DNA of 42,826 nucleotides. Origin: Hyphochytrium catenoides (lineage: Eukaryota; Sar; Hyphochytriomycetes; Hyphochytriales; Hyphochytriaceae). Where the stretch lies: NCBI GenBank assembly GCA_900088475.1, contig FLMG01004114.1:1-42826 (forward strand). The letters run 5' to 3'. The notes under the pieces were generated by a model. It saw only the letters and a program-made list of their open reading frames with translations. It was not told the DNA's origin and did not search any database. The position numbers were made by a program, and so were the translations under genes. Numbering within the stretch: position 1 is the stretch's first letter; each line of letters starts with the position of its first letter. This document shows positions 21,327 through 34,519 of the stretch, piece by piece.

Positions 21327-24300
21327 ATGGATGCTAGAGGGAATGGCACTTCTTCAGCGACAGCTGAAGGTGTTCTTGTACGGACGGTAGAGATCCAGCA
21401 TAATGACGCTGTCAACGAGAACATTAACCTCAAGCTTGAGGTGCACCATCTCCGGGTAAGCTCTCAACTACTACTTAAAACTACTTAAGCGGACTAGGGG
21501 GCCGTGTAATTTTTTGTAAGCTACGTGGTATCCCGCGCTCCTTGCACCTTGTTCACCTTAATTTTGGCTCGTTTGACCCTGTCTGTCCTCTCTTCCGCAT
21601 CCTTGCTTCATAACCTTCTACCGTCCATCTTTCCCATCAGGAACGCCTGAAGGAGCTTGCTGGAGGGAAGGAGGCTATGGAAATTGATGCAGAGAACTAT
21701 GAGCTGAAAAAGGACATCAGAGAGCTAGAAGAGCGCCAGCAGGTAAGAAGTCGATAAAGTCGTGATCTTGTTGTTCGTACTCCCCTTGGCATCCGCAAGC
21801 TTGGTCATGCACGCCATCAGGACAATCTGAACCGTTTATCATGGTCGGCGTGCAAGTTCGACTTTACCTTCCTCTCCATCAGAGTTAATCCTCAGCTTCC
21901 TATTGCTACGTCTCGAATTGCCCAATATTTCTATCTTCCACCTTGAAAGGCGGGATTCAACACTTCTGTGTGCGAACACGCCTCCAAAATCCTGCCCTAG
22001 ACCTTTACCACATACTCTCTTTCCATAGTCTCTGAGCTGTACACATGATCAGATGGCATCTTGACGCTTATTGATCTACTCTGATAACGTTATCTGTCCT
22101 CTCGGCTTTCCTCACTCTCGACTTCCTTCCCTTCCTGACGCAGCGGCAGCAAGACCTACTCGTGGAGAAGGAGAGTACTATACAGAAGCTGACTAAGAAC
22201 CTAATGAAGATGGACCAAGCTCGACAAGACACAGTAAAGGCCCTCGAGCAGTGCCAAGCGGCGGCTCAGACGTATAGGAATCGGGCCCATTACTATCAAA
22301 GAAAGGAAGGAGTTAAAAGAGAGGAGCTGGACAAGGAGATGAAAGATCATCAAGCACTCATACAAAAGATCATGGAGGAAAGCAAGAGAAAGGTGTGTCA
22401 GCCTTGATCTCTCATGCGCGGCTAGAGAAACGCTACGCCTTAGTTGTGCTTGCCCACTAAGCTGCCCTAACATTTCACCTGCTTCTAGGAAGAAGCATTG
22501 TCAAGAGTTTCAGAAGAGCAAACGCTAAAGATTCTTGCTTTGGAGAATGAATTAAGAGCTAAAACCTGCTGCCTTGAAGAGGTAGAGGCAAAAGGGGAGA
22601 GGGAGAGAAAGGAGATCACGCTTCTCCAAGAAAAGATTGACGCTCTGTCAGCGAACTCTATTAAGACTTGCGGCTCTATGGATAGGCAACTGCAGGTATA
22701 TAGTGCTGATGAGCGCTTGGCGAGGAGGGAAACGTTATATTCAGTTCCAAGTTTTGCCCTACCGCAGGGCGTCTTGCCAGAAATCTTCTGCTCCTTGAGT
22801 TCGAGTTGTTCACATCCCTCTTTTGTGGCTCCCCGACTACCTCTTTGTGCACAGCGGACCATATGGGCGAAAAGACGGTACTCACCTCGTCTTTACGTTC
22901 AGGTCATGCAAGAGGAGACAGCCCGACTGACCGGTCAAATCAAAATTCTGGAAGAAGAGAGAGAAAGGAGGACAAAAGAGGAGGAGGAGCGAGCAAACAG
23001 TGCCGAAGCAAGTAGGAGAAGAGCCGTAGAGCTTGCCGAAGACTTGGGTAAAGTCAAGGCTCAGGTGAAGGTTATCGAGGAGCAAGCAGAAAGGTATGTA
23101 CAATTGGTAGGAAACGACGACTGCGTGGACAAGCGGTTTGTAGGGTTACTAAGTTAATTTTGTGGAGACATGAGCTCTGATAGCATGCATGACTGTATAT
23201 GTCCATTTATACTCTTTCTTCTGCAGATATCGAAGGGCATCCGAGATTGCCGAAGAAGAGCTCCGGAAAGTCAGCGCTGAGAGTCAGCGCCGGGCAAACG
23301 AACTCCTAGAGACGACGATAGAACGGGTAGGTTTGTGCATCTCCCCGCTGGGTCGAGCTTTCTCACCGTTGAAAAGAAGGTAGTCTTTTTATAAAGATCT
23401 CCTCAGATCATGTTCGAAGTTCTCAACAATCGTTCAATCTGGATAAGCTCTTCCGCATAATTCGCTTGACACTATTGTTCATGCTCTTCAGGACTCTCTA
23501 GTGGCACAAGTGAAGAATCTGGAAGGAGAGCTCGCTCGTTTGTCCTCGCAGTATCAAGAACAAGTGACTGCGCTGGAGAGGGCTATGAAGCACTCAAAAA
23601 CCTCCAGAGAAGAAGAGGAAGATGAGAGGAGGCGAAAACTGGAAGATCTCCTTTCGGCTTTACACGAGGAGCGCAAGCTAAGGCTAGAGCAGCAGAATAA
23701 CTGGGAAACTGAGTGCAGGGTCGGTCAGCTTTCAATGTCATCTCTTGGTCACCCTTTCTCCCTAGGAGTTATCATACACTTCATGAACTTGCCAAACTTC
23801 TGTATGCAGAGACAGTCTCTTGAGAGAGCGTATTGCTATCACTTGCCACTGTCCTTCTAGCCTCTCTTCAGTCCATTTATCGCCGATCAGCTTGACTGTT
23901 TAGCATGGTGTATGACAACCCAAGTATTGTTCTCGCCTCCTTCTTCACCTGTTGGCTGGTGAATCCTCCTTGCTTCTCTGGCCTTCTAGTTAAGTTACTA
24001 ATATTCCTATGTCAAAATACTCCCTGCATGCTTAGGAGCTACGCAGGAAAATAGCAAGCATGGAGGAGGAGAACTGCAAGTACTTGGCCGGCAGGGAGGA
24101 AGAGAGACGACAATGGGAGCAGGAGGGAGAGAAAGAAAGAGACGACCTTCTCCAGCAAGTTAGCGCGTTACAGGAGGCTTTGGATGAACAATGCCGAAGA
24201 ATGCAGGTCTCCTTCTTGTTTAGTCGCTTAGCTATCTTCACGTTCGCCGTGCTTTGTCATTGATTGTTCCATAACCGGTTTTCTACTAGTTTCCTCCTCT

Positions 24301-25513
24301 TTGATACGTGATGATGGCTTTATGTTTAGTGCTAATTCTTCCAACCTTTTTACACCTCTCTATACCTTATCACCGCTACTCGGTCATCTTCCCCGACGCA
24401 GACCGAAGAGGTCCAGAGGAAGCAGCTACAGGACCAAATTGAAGACCTGAAGCGCAATACGAAGAAGCTTGATCAGATGAAAGCAAAGATAAAGAGTGAG
24501 CAATCCCTTTCACGATCTGCCATCAGATCCCATGAAGTTTATCTTGCTTGCGCTTGCTGCCCTTACATTAACGAACCTCTGAGTACTCTGATACAGTTTT
24601 CTACTTGAGTTCCCTGCCTTAGCTCGTACTTCCCCTTTCACTGATGATGTGGGTTTTGCTATGCTGCTTCGTCTTGGAGCATTTGTTAAGTAACCCTTTA
24701 CCTAGTCTATGCGAAAGTCTTTCTTGTCACCCTGACTTGTCCAGTTAGTATTCCCTTTTCAAGTTTTGTTGGGGTCTCAAACCATCGAGGATCTTGTGTG
24801 GATGATGGCTCTTGTTACCGATTCACTCCATCCCTGCTTCAAGTGCGCCAAACTCCTAATCCTTGTATTCGCGATCCTTGTGTTTTCAATCATCAGCGCT
24901 TACCGATGAGAAGGAGGAGCTCAATGCAAATCTTGAGCGAACTCGGAGCGTTATGAAGAGAATTGTGGACCGGAAGGCAAAAGCGCTTGGACCCGGAGGT
25001 GCGAAGCGATGAGGAGGTGGCCTGAGGGGCCGACAAATTGAGGAACCCTTGTCCACCTGAAAGAGGACTATCCTGACTTTAAGCGACTAAGTGGTCCTCC
25101 GCAATGATACAGGCATGAAAAACTCCTCGGCACTTGAGGGAACCATGAGGCTCGCCGACGAAGACAAAGAGAACTTGACTACACCAACAATGGCACATGG
25201 TAAGGCGCTTCACAGGGGTCCCTCTCTTCCTCTGCTCTTGCATATGAACTTCCCAGACTCTTTACGTGACATGTAAACCTCGCATTCCGCAGGGAGACTC
25301 GGTACTCGACCCTTAATGTCTCGACAATCCCAAGTGACCACCCCCAGTCCGGACCAAGAAATTAAACCCACACTCAAAAGGGCAGGGAGCCACACGTCTC
25401 CTGATGTTTCTACCTCTTCTGTTTCCAAGTCAGCCGCAAGAACGAAGGCGACAGTGAAGAGGGTGACTGTCCAGTCACGCTTCATGAATGGTGTAGGTAG
25501 CAGGCTGACATAG
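21327..25513 (+). CDS. Centrosomin CM1-motif coiled-coil protein with KEN-box tail (gamma-tubulin complex tether)
   Basis: Likely recruits or activates gamma-tubulin ring complexes at microtubule-organising centres, as CDK5RAP2, centrosomin, Spc110 and Mto1 do. Exons: 21327-21455, 21641-21742, 22144-22392, 22489-22695, 22903-23093, 23227-23326, 23492-23719, 24036-24206, 24402-24495, 24897-24998, 25092-25199, 25293-25513; total 633 residues, all phases matching. Residues 20-95 resemble the CM1 motif (NENINLKLEVHHLRERL against the family pattern ENF-LKLRI-FLEERL), followed by about 430 residues of heptad-rich Glu/Lys/Gln coiled coil. The basic, Ser/Thr-rich tail carries a KEN box (DEDKENLT, 550-552), an APC/C degron type. 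Alternative end: if the intron 24999-25091 (donor GTGCGA, weak) is not removed, the protein stops at 25012 with 528 residues, and 25115-25513 would be a separate 101-residue gene. Confidence 0.75.
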
Positions 25514-25756
25514 GTCGGCAACCCTTGTAAATGAACAGCTTTTAAGCGGTAAAATAGCTATAAGTTAGAGCTCGCCTAAGTATATGCATATGCCTTTCCA
25601 CTTTCTACTGCCATTGCTTTGAATCAGGAGCAAGGCTTGACTACTTTGTTACGGGGCCATTGATTCATGCTCCAAAATTCATTATCTGGCAAGCTAGGGA
25701 TCAAAGTGACCTTTTCCTCCTACCAGATATCCTATAGCTATCCTACCTACCCTGCC

Positions 25757-28700
25757 TTATGCTAGGGTCTCTCTGATCAGGGCCTCCTGTTCTACCTTAT
25801 GCAGAGCTCCGTAACCTGTGGCAGTTGCTGCGCTCGGGGCTCTCCCTGCATACTTTGGTCTGATCTCCTTGCCATTGATAGTCCGAGTAGCGGTTGCAAT
25901 TCTCGGATTTACATAGAACCACATGCCCATGTTTTTCGGCTCTTCTTGGGTCCAAACAACTTCAGCTTGAGGGTACCTGGCCACAGCTTCGGCAACGTGA
26001 TCAAAGGGGAATGGCGCAATCTGCTCTACGCGACAGATGGCAATGTCGTCCTTGTTCTGTTCCTTCCGTGCGTGGATGAGATCATAATAGACCTGTGGAC
26101 AGGAATGTTGATGAAGGAGAATTCAGTTGATTACCAATTACATTTTGTGCTCTCCGCTTTCACTCCCTTCCTCACCTTGCCACTGCAGAAGACCACCTTA
26201 CGAATTTGGTCATCAGGCTTTAGCCAAGTCTCCACCTATAGAATGATCAGTGAAAGGTATGTAAGGTGCCTACATAAAGCAAAGCACTCTACATTCTACA
26301 TGTCTAAGACGCAGACGTAAGGTAGACATATGCTCAGTCATAGATGATGCAAAACTAATAGAACCAGAAAAACCGCGAAGGGGCAAAGCCATTGGATAGG
26401 AGCCGATGGCCAATCTTTAGAGAATGGCACACACACACAAAGCTGAAAGAAAGAGTGCTGCGCGCCCTCACCTCTGGGAAGAACCTCTCAAACTTAGTGC
26501 CAGGTCCCATGTCCTCAAGTTTGGATGCTGCCTGCTTCAGTCTCAGAAGACTCTTCGGTTGAATAGAGATTAGGGGCTTTCGGAAGTCGCGGTGTATCTG
26601 ACGACGTAAAGCGTGATAGTACTGGGCAGGGGTTGAACAGTAGATCACCTAGCCAGAGAAAAGGTAAGCACTAGAAGCGTCATGTCCTGTATGCTCCTTG
26701 TATCGGGAGGTGAGTTTCTCTAGCCACGAGAGGTGTCGTTTCGAGGGGTCACACCAATATGGAGAGTGATCTAAGACCTGCCATCAGGCAGGGAAAGTAA
26801 ATAACTAATCTAACCTGCCAGTTGGTCTGTTGAATCTGCATCCTAGTCTCTTCGTCCATGACAGGCACGACGTCCTCGTCATCGTCACTGTTCTGGAGGA
26901 AGCGCTCGATCCTGGCGCTAGAATGCTCTGCACCCTGACCTTCGTAACCATGTGGAAGAAGGAGGACAATACCACATTGTCTCATCCATTTATCTTCTCC
27001 CGCACAAATGAACTGGTCAATCATAATCTGTGCACCGTTAACAAAATCTCCAAATTGAGCCTAATGAAGAAAGAGGAACACGCGGTAAGAAAGGGGAGTG
27101 CTTAGCGGACTGCAGAAGTTGCCTTTGAGAGCTAACCATTTGCGTGCATTGTTTCATACAGTCTTTCAAGTTCAAACACTAAATTGGGACTAAGCCCAAG
27201 GGCCAGGAAAGGCATAAGAAGGCCACGACTAAGGCATGGAACTCTAAGACTAGACCTACCTCCCACATGACCAGCGCGTTGGGATTTTCCAAGCTGTACC
27301 CGACCTCAAAGCCCAGGACTCCATACTCGGAAAGAGAACTGTTAGAGGCAATAAACTTTGCTTGGGAGTTTGGAGGCAGGTTCTTCAGCGGAGCTGTAGA
27401 AGGCCCGTAGACAAGCAGTTATACGCGCGGCAGAGCAGAGGACGAATGTTAGGCCACATGGACGTCAAAATGCATTACAGCAGTACAGGGGCATTATTTC
27501 TGGCGGCAGCAAGAAGAGGCTCCATCCAGTAGATGTAGGCCATTAGGTAATAGAGGAACGAGAAGATGAGAGTACAAAGGCTCACGCCCATTAAGAGCAT
27601 AGGGCGCCGTGAAAGGAAAGGAGACTGAATCCAGCGTTAAAAGGACTACAGCGTCATTTACCTCCAGGCAGGACAGATTCAGCAAGATGGTTGAGTGGGA
27701 CATAGGTGGAATTGTCACTCTGATCATGCAGTACTGCATGCCTGTGACTGAATGTTCCTCGCTCAACGTCCTGACCGGAGATGCGGACGTGATTGCCTTC
27801 CAGCAGGAGCGTTCCCCAAGCCAATGCCTCGGCGGTGGCCCAGTCCAGCCCTGTGTGAATCGACGTAACTTAACTGTTATTGCATTGTGTCTGCCATCAG
27901 TCAGAACAAGAAAGAGAGGATAACTAGACTGCGGGAGTTAGGATCGGCCTGCAGGTTGCCATATCCGAGTAGTCGAGAGCTCTGGTATTGGCCTAACCAT
28001 TACTACAGGCATGGAAAGTATCATCACCGCCGAAGGTTAAAGCAGTCACCCTCACCTTCTCCCTGCTCTATAGTTTGCTTCTTCTGCTGTACTATTCTCT
28101 TCAGATTGGGATGCAGGGCAAAGTCGTTGGGCATCTCACATAGCTTCAGACCCACGCGTCGAAGCAGTTCCAGGTCGACACCAGTGGTCCGTATTCTGGA
28201 TTGCTGGTCGGGACTCTTGAAGGAAGCCCACTACGGTAGAAAAGAGGGTGGAAGGTCAGGGGAGAGAATATAATGATACCTAATACGAAGTTATGGATAA
28301 GAAAGTTCAGCGAGGAGAGGTTTAGGGCCCTGTCAGAAAGTATTCCGCGGTCGTGAGACAGAAATGCACATCATAAAAAGGTAGCGAAGACCTTGAGAAA
28401 TCAGACTTAAGCATAAGCTAGTGTTGATGGAGTAGCACCTGATTTGCCAACCAATCCTTCTTGCTAGTCTGCCAGTTGGCGCTGTCGGCAAAGGAGTCCT
28501 CAAACACCTTGTGCACGTGATCGATCACTTCTTTGCACTCCTCCTTGCTCGCCACTCCATGGCCGACAAGCTAAGAGATAGTGGTAAGAAAGGGTCGCAT
28601 AGTCTTGAACGTCTTACACAGAAAACACAGAGAATCACAAGGCTGAAAGAGAGCACCAGGTTAGCAACCGTAAGATGTGGAGATTAAGCAGAAGCTGTGG

Positions 28701-31700
28701 AAGAGTCAATTTGTTGGATGACGCCGTACATAGTCCACATATTTATCGAATGAGGATTTCATTTGCGCGATCTTCTTGTACATAATTGGCTGAGTGAAGA
28801 GGGGCTGATCCAGCTCGTTATGACCATTTTTCCTATAGCAAACCTGTAGGCAGTGTGAGAACGGACACAATCTCTACCGTTGTTTACCCGCCTTAACAGG
28901 ATGACAGTTTGCTCACCAGATCAATAATGATGTCCTCTCCCCACTCCTGTCGCCACTCCGCTGCCAGCTCAAAGACCTGGGTGATGAGAGCAATGACTGA
29001 GCATAATCACACTGTAATGAGCTAGCTGCTTGCAATACCTCTCTACACGTCTAAACTCCACGCCATCCCCTCCAATAACTTACACTCGCCAGCTGAACTC
29101 ATTATTTCGTACCTTAACCACCATGATGGGGTCATCGGCATTGACGTGCAGAATTGGAATTTCGAAGGCCTTCCCGACGTCTGTGCAGTATTGCGAGGAG
29201 CGGCTCTGCTTCGGGTCGGTCGTAAACCCGACCTGGTTGTTCACGACGACATGAATGGTGCCCCCCGTGTGATAGTTGTCTAAGTGAGAAAAGTGCATGG
29301 TCTCGTACACGACGCCTGGGCGCGGAGATCCCATGGCAAGTGAAAAAGGCAGTATCGACAGGACGCGTTAGATCAAAGCATCGGTTAGAATCAAAATTAG
29401 AGCACAAGAGGAGCAGCGAACAAGATCGAAGAATGAAGTGCCAGATACGTCCCTATGCTGTTAACAGGCACAATATCTTGTAGATGATGAGAGAAAGGTA
29501 AGGAAGGAGGTTGGATGTACCTTGTCCTGAAAAAGCCGCATCACCGTGCAAGAGGACTGGAAGCACCTTCTTGAGAGATTCTTCGTCATCTCCCATGTAG
29601 AATTGCTTTGCTCTTGCCTTACCCTCGACGACAGGGTTGACAGCCTGTGATAGCAAACATTAAGATTGCGCGAGATGACAAACTCACAGATACACACTCT
29701 CAGAAACGGTAGGACAGGTACCAGGCAAGTGCCTCCCAGGCAAGTGCCTCCCGAGCAGGTTGTGTTGCATAGGCAATCGCACGATAATGATAGACACACA
29801 CCGAGACAGGAGGAATGCAGCTACAAGATATTGCAAACGAAACTAACCTCTAGATGAGAAGGGTTCGCGACTAGAGAGAGATGCAGGGTCCGTCCATCAG
29901 GGTAGGTTCTATCGTAAGAAGTACCAAGGTGATATTTCACGTCTCCACTGCTAGACCAATTTCCTGTCAAGTGTTCCTTCTCATACTGCTCCAGATCGAA
30001 GTGCGTGCCTAATGAGAAGTTGAGAACGACAGCAACGTGGGGGCTACGCAGCTGGATAATATCACCTTGAAATTCCTTAAAGAGTTGTGCAAGAGGTTTC
30101 CTAACAACGTTCGCAAGAACGTTAAGGCGACCGCGATGTGGCATTCCCATCACCACGCTTGTTACTCCCAGTTCAGACGCTCTATTAGAACCATAGATGA
30201 AATAGTTAGGGCTAGATGAGATGTCAAGCGCTGAGAGGATCAAATCAGAGACGCCCAAATTAGTCGACTCGAACGCTCGTTTCAAGAAGCGGCAACCTCC
30301 TCGGCATGGAAGTGCGCCGAAGAGGGATAGTTTTTCATAAGATGTGGTGGAGAACGACAAGCTGACCTGTCCATCATAAACTTCAGGCCAGGAATGAGGG
30401 TCTCGCCTCCTTCTACGCCGAATCTCTTGGTGGTGTTATACTTGTTTGCTAGGAAAGTTTCAAAAATGTGACCAAAGCCATGGCGCTCGAGGATGTGGAT
30501 CGCCTTTTCCTTGCTGACAGCCCTCTCCCTGTTGAGGTTCCATACCGTTATAATGTTGTACGGCAGCAAGGAATTGAACTTTGTTAACAGAGGTCGTAAG
30601 AGCATACTTTAGATTTTCCACGTGACTACGGATCCAGTTGCAGCGTCCACGGTCTCCCATGTGCATGTATTCCTGTGTCAACACCGTCAGACAAACTTCT
30701 CCATTTTCTCACCCTATCTCAATATGTCACATACCACTCCGAGCGTACCGCAGTAGGTCTCCTCCAACTTGTCTACCAGTTCCCGGAGGGTCACGGCACC
30801 TTTCTTGCTTAGCTCAGGCAAGATACCAGTAAAGCCCACCCCACTGTTGAGTAACAATCGTTAAAGAAGTATTGAGGAGTCGGAATATCGGATGAAGAAG
30901 AAGCAACTATCGGCTAGTCGAGGGCCCGGACAAATCCATCTGCTGTTCGAGGAAACGCTTCAAGGCAAATGAGAGATGATAAAAGTAGGGACGAAAAAGC
31001 GCCTAGTCCACGAACCACCCTGGTCTAAGAAAAAAGGTAACTTACAAGTTCGGCGGTACGACGATGGGCCTATCAAGATCTTTCTCGGTAAAGCCATAGG
31101 CCTCAATTTTGAGTTCCTCCGGACGAGGGTTGTGGCTGAGCTCGAGAGGATCCAGCTTCGATATCTCGTGTCCCCGCACCTGGTAAGCGCGAATGAGGTA
31201 GCTGAGGCCCAGACTGTCGTCTGACTTGCCTACTGCTGCATTCATTTGTGCAGGAACAGGCTTAACACCTGGTAGATAGCAAGATTGAGGACTGTCAGTA
31301 ACCAGCACTCTCTCATTCTCTACAAACGCCTTTCTTCTCCGATGCTCCTCAATCTTCCTTCAGGAATTCTAGGTACTCTCGAATGCTCTCGAATGTGACC
31401 CATCTGCTCAAACTACGTCCTAATATTGTAGAGCTCTTCAAGCTTATTGAGGTCTACAACTCACCTGGTTGAAGCTGTGGTGGTGCCAAAAAGGCTGCCC
31501 CTTGTGGAGCTCCGGCCTCTACCGCGCGGAAATAGACGTCCCACGACTTATGTACACTAGGACGACGTGAGGATGCCATTTAGCCGGAATGCAAAGAGAC
31601 AGCAAAGAAAAACAAAGGCGAGGGTAACGACCTCCACCTCTAAACAAAGAGCTTTGCTTTTCGCAGGGACGAAAGGAGTCACAAATCGACGATGCACACC

Positions 31701-31996
31701 TCTCAGGATTCTCTCGCCAGAGTCGGTACATCTCCTCCATGTAGACACTGTTGCTTCCTGAGAGAAAGGACTCTGATGGATGTGGTGGAGCGCTGACGGC
31801 GAGAGCTCTAACCGCTCCATGCTTATGTTTGCTCACATTCTGCATGAGGAGAGTCAGAATAGGGCATGACAGGATCGGACGCAAGATCATCACCCAACAA
31901 GGTTACCTTAATAAAACTTGGCCTCACTGGCACCACTGCTGCTCTTGTAACCTTACGCGCAGCCTGCGAGAGGCTCGATAACATCTTAGACGCCAT
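25757..31996 (-). CDS. OGDH: 2-oxoglutarate dehydrogenase E1, mitochondrial
   Basis: Thiamine-diphosphate E1 of the mitochondrial 2-oxoglutarate dehydrogenase complex; it decarboxylates 2-oxoglutarate and passes succinyl to lipoyl-E2. Twenty exons, all phases matching, give 1054 residues: 31996-31907, 31839-31700, 31556-31465, 31268-31046, 30843-30735, 30672-30608, 30528-30367, 30181-29848, 29644-29521, 29315-29113, 28976-28917, 28843-28730, 28570-28439, 28230-28056, 27850-27662, 27393-27260, 27060-26815, 26648-26472, 26235-26176, 26092-25757. The start [20 protein letters not shown] is a classic mitochondrial presequence. Family signatures include [141 protein letters not shown] and [15 protein letters not shown]. 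The gene is convergent with the CM1 gene (243 bp gap). Confidence 0.97.
29721..29750. repeat. 15-bp perfect tandem duplication in an OGDH intron
   Basis: CCAGGCAAGTGCCTC occurs twice back to back inside the intron between exons 8 and 9 of the E1 gene, with a partial third start after it. It is non-coding on either strand. Confidence 0.8.
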
Positions 31997-34519
31997 TAGA
32001 CCTAGCGGAGTGATACCTCTCTGACTGACAGCAAGCTAAGAGAGATTTGACCAATGACCGCGACCTTGGCCTTTACTCAGTCGCATTGAGAGTCCCCGTT
32101 GTCAACGACTCCACACTGCGGATGACTGCAAAGACACGCAGAAGCGCTAGCGCCAGCTGTTCGCAGGGACCACTAACTACAAATTGATCTGCTTCGAGTA
32201 TTTCCCCTCGCGCCGTCGCGACGAGCCCTCTCTTCATAACGATGGAAGACATTATTTATAAATCTCGCGCTGCTTCTTATTATCCTCATCGCCTTGACAA
32301 GGGGGCGAAGCCATAAGGAGAAAGCTCCGTTGCGCTATTAGTCCGTTGGTCCACAACATCACCAGATCATGGGAATCCAAAACTCCCCCATCTAGCTCTT
32401 GATTTTTCCCTAGGTTACTACTACGCGCTATGCGCTGGCAAGAGTGTCAATAGATAATCTTACTATGTCAACTTTCCTTCAGAAGATTATTACTGACTTG
32501 ATTTACTTCTGGTTTGTATTGAAGGAGCTGTGATGACCGAAGGGGTTACTATTGGTCCGTAGGGTCTGTTGGGAAGTTGGAAACATCTAGTACTCCAGGG
32601 GTAGATCTGATTGTTTTTGATTGTTGATGATGGCCGCTGGAGCTGCGGCTGGAGGAGTTCCGCTGATACACGGAAGAACTGATTCTGATTGTGACCTGGA
32701 CTGCATACAAGCAGCTCTCATCATCATCATGGTCCGATCTTCATCTACAGAGTTCAACTTCCAGACTAACCTCCTCTCACGGCACTCGATAACCTAACAC
32801 ATGCGGATTCTATATGGAACTCAGTTGTTTTACACCAAGATCACCGAGAATCTCGTCTGCAATGCTTTCTCCCATTTATTTAAGGAAGTAGGCTGGAAGA
32901 AGAAGGTACTCATAAGATGCCTGCTAAGCCCTGACCTTTTGGTCCTGAGTGGTCATTAGACCATAATCGCTATCTTGATGGAAAATTCCTAGCCTTGATG
33001 TCAGTACATTGATCCGCCCTCTATTCAGTATTGGAGAGGATGATCAGGAGGACGAATGGGTCAGGAGAAGACGCCTGCTTCATTTAAGAATGACCACTAG
33101 AACATATCTATCTCCCAGGCCGATATGAAAGGCAAAAAGGGTGTTAAGGGGTCATACAGGCAATAGGTGATGACCTAACGTTTCTGTTTTGTTAGCACCT
33201 CCGCCTGATTTCGCATGGCCGACAACCAGCCTCATGTTCTTCCTTGTGTGAGTAACCCATCCCAATACAACAGCTATCCTGAAGCTTTCGCCTATAGTGT
33301 AGTGAGGGATGCAATGAAGCAGTCCAATGAAATGAGCCCACTCATAGAGGAGCACAGGAATTGAGCCCAACCATATTATTGGTAAGAGAGGTATCACTTC
33401 AGAATCTGGCTGGGACAGAGCCCGTGACGCTGGGAAGTCAAGACAACCCCACATGAGGAGGCCCGGGGAGGTTGCCTTGACATAAAGCCTTTTATTAATG
33501 GGGTAATGGGTCGTAGAAGTCAAGGCGGTGAGGGCCGTTACAAGGTCCGAAGGAGTTTAATCCTATCAACAACCCGAAGCAGTTCTCCCTTGTATCTCTA
33601 AACAGTGGTTCCATCTACAAGTGCACAACTTGAGGAAAGTATTATGCTGGACAACATTCCAAAGAGTCCTGCCGACTCTTTGTTTTTCAAAGCTCACACT
33701 ACACAGCGAACCAGCACCAAATCATGAAGAAAAGTGAACACCCACAGCACCCCACAGTCATTTTGGGACAACACTACCTTCTAAGGTTACTGCTTGATGA
33801 CGGATGTAATAAAGGCTGGGAGGGTACCATACTTCCCATCTCGTTTCTTATTACTATTCACACGATCGGATCCGGTTAATCTCTACCTTCTGGCTGAACC
33901 TGTAACCTCATTAATCTTCGTCCACCAGCACTGAATCTGCTTACAAATCGAGCCTACTTGCACTCACTCACACCGTGGCTGCAAAGGCGCCATTACTATC
34001 CATGATCAATCTTCCCTTGACTCTTCCTGGGAATGAGGACCAAGTAACAGAGAAAGAGCTCACTCTACTTCGTTATCAACAAATTCTCAGATGTGACTGA
34101 GCTGATGAGTTCTATTTCTAGTGGCATCCCAGACGCTTTCCCGGAGCCGCTTGGCTAAATTTGGATCGTCTCAGTCTCACCCCATAGAACTACCATAGAC
34201 CCTTGATGCAGTAGCTTCCTAGTGGAAGAGCGTATGGCCCTCTAGCCCTGTCTTATATTTGGCGGTTGAAGGAAGAGTTGGCCACGCAACATCAGAAAGG
34301 AATGGTTCAACAATTTTCTTGCTCTAAAGCCTATACTTTGTCCCTTGGAGTGGGACGTTACATGCTTTAACTAGATTATGGGAAACGTCTCCCTCCACCC
34401 GGAGGTCCTAAGCTAGGGCACCGCACCCTATGGCTTTTGATTCAATTTGGATTGATGACTCGCCTATTGAAGAGGCCTGTGCAAGAGGCGGTCATTCTTT
34501 CCTCGTCAACGTGAAAGAT
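31997..34519. other. Gene-poor region upstream of OGDH
   Basis: About 2.5 kb. The left end is the OGDH promoter and 5' UTR. The longest open frame (33152-33523, reverse) shows no motif and no splice partners. Around 33560-33900 a forward frame of about 70 codons is open after a TGA, again without recognisable homology. Old decayed repeats or genes may be present but none can be supported. Confidence 0.4.

Noticed and set aside
27725-27740. Perfect 16-base palindrome CATGCAGTACTGCATG
   Set aside because: Lies inside OGDH exon 15 and encodes the conserved HAVLHDQ stretch; coincidence of codons is more likely than a regulatory site.
33152-33523. 123-codon reverse open frame with hydrophobic segments
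   Set aside because: No motif, no joinable exons, and it sits in a gene-poor region; chance is likely.
33540-33900. Forward frame with KCTT, then TGA, then GKYYAGQHSKESC, looking like a CxxU selenoprotein site
   Set aside because: No start codon, no splice partners, no recognisable protein family and no SECIS-like hairpin could be shown; a chance open frame or decayed zinc-finger-like element is simpler.
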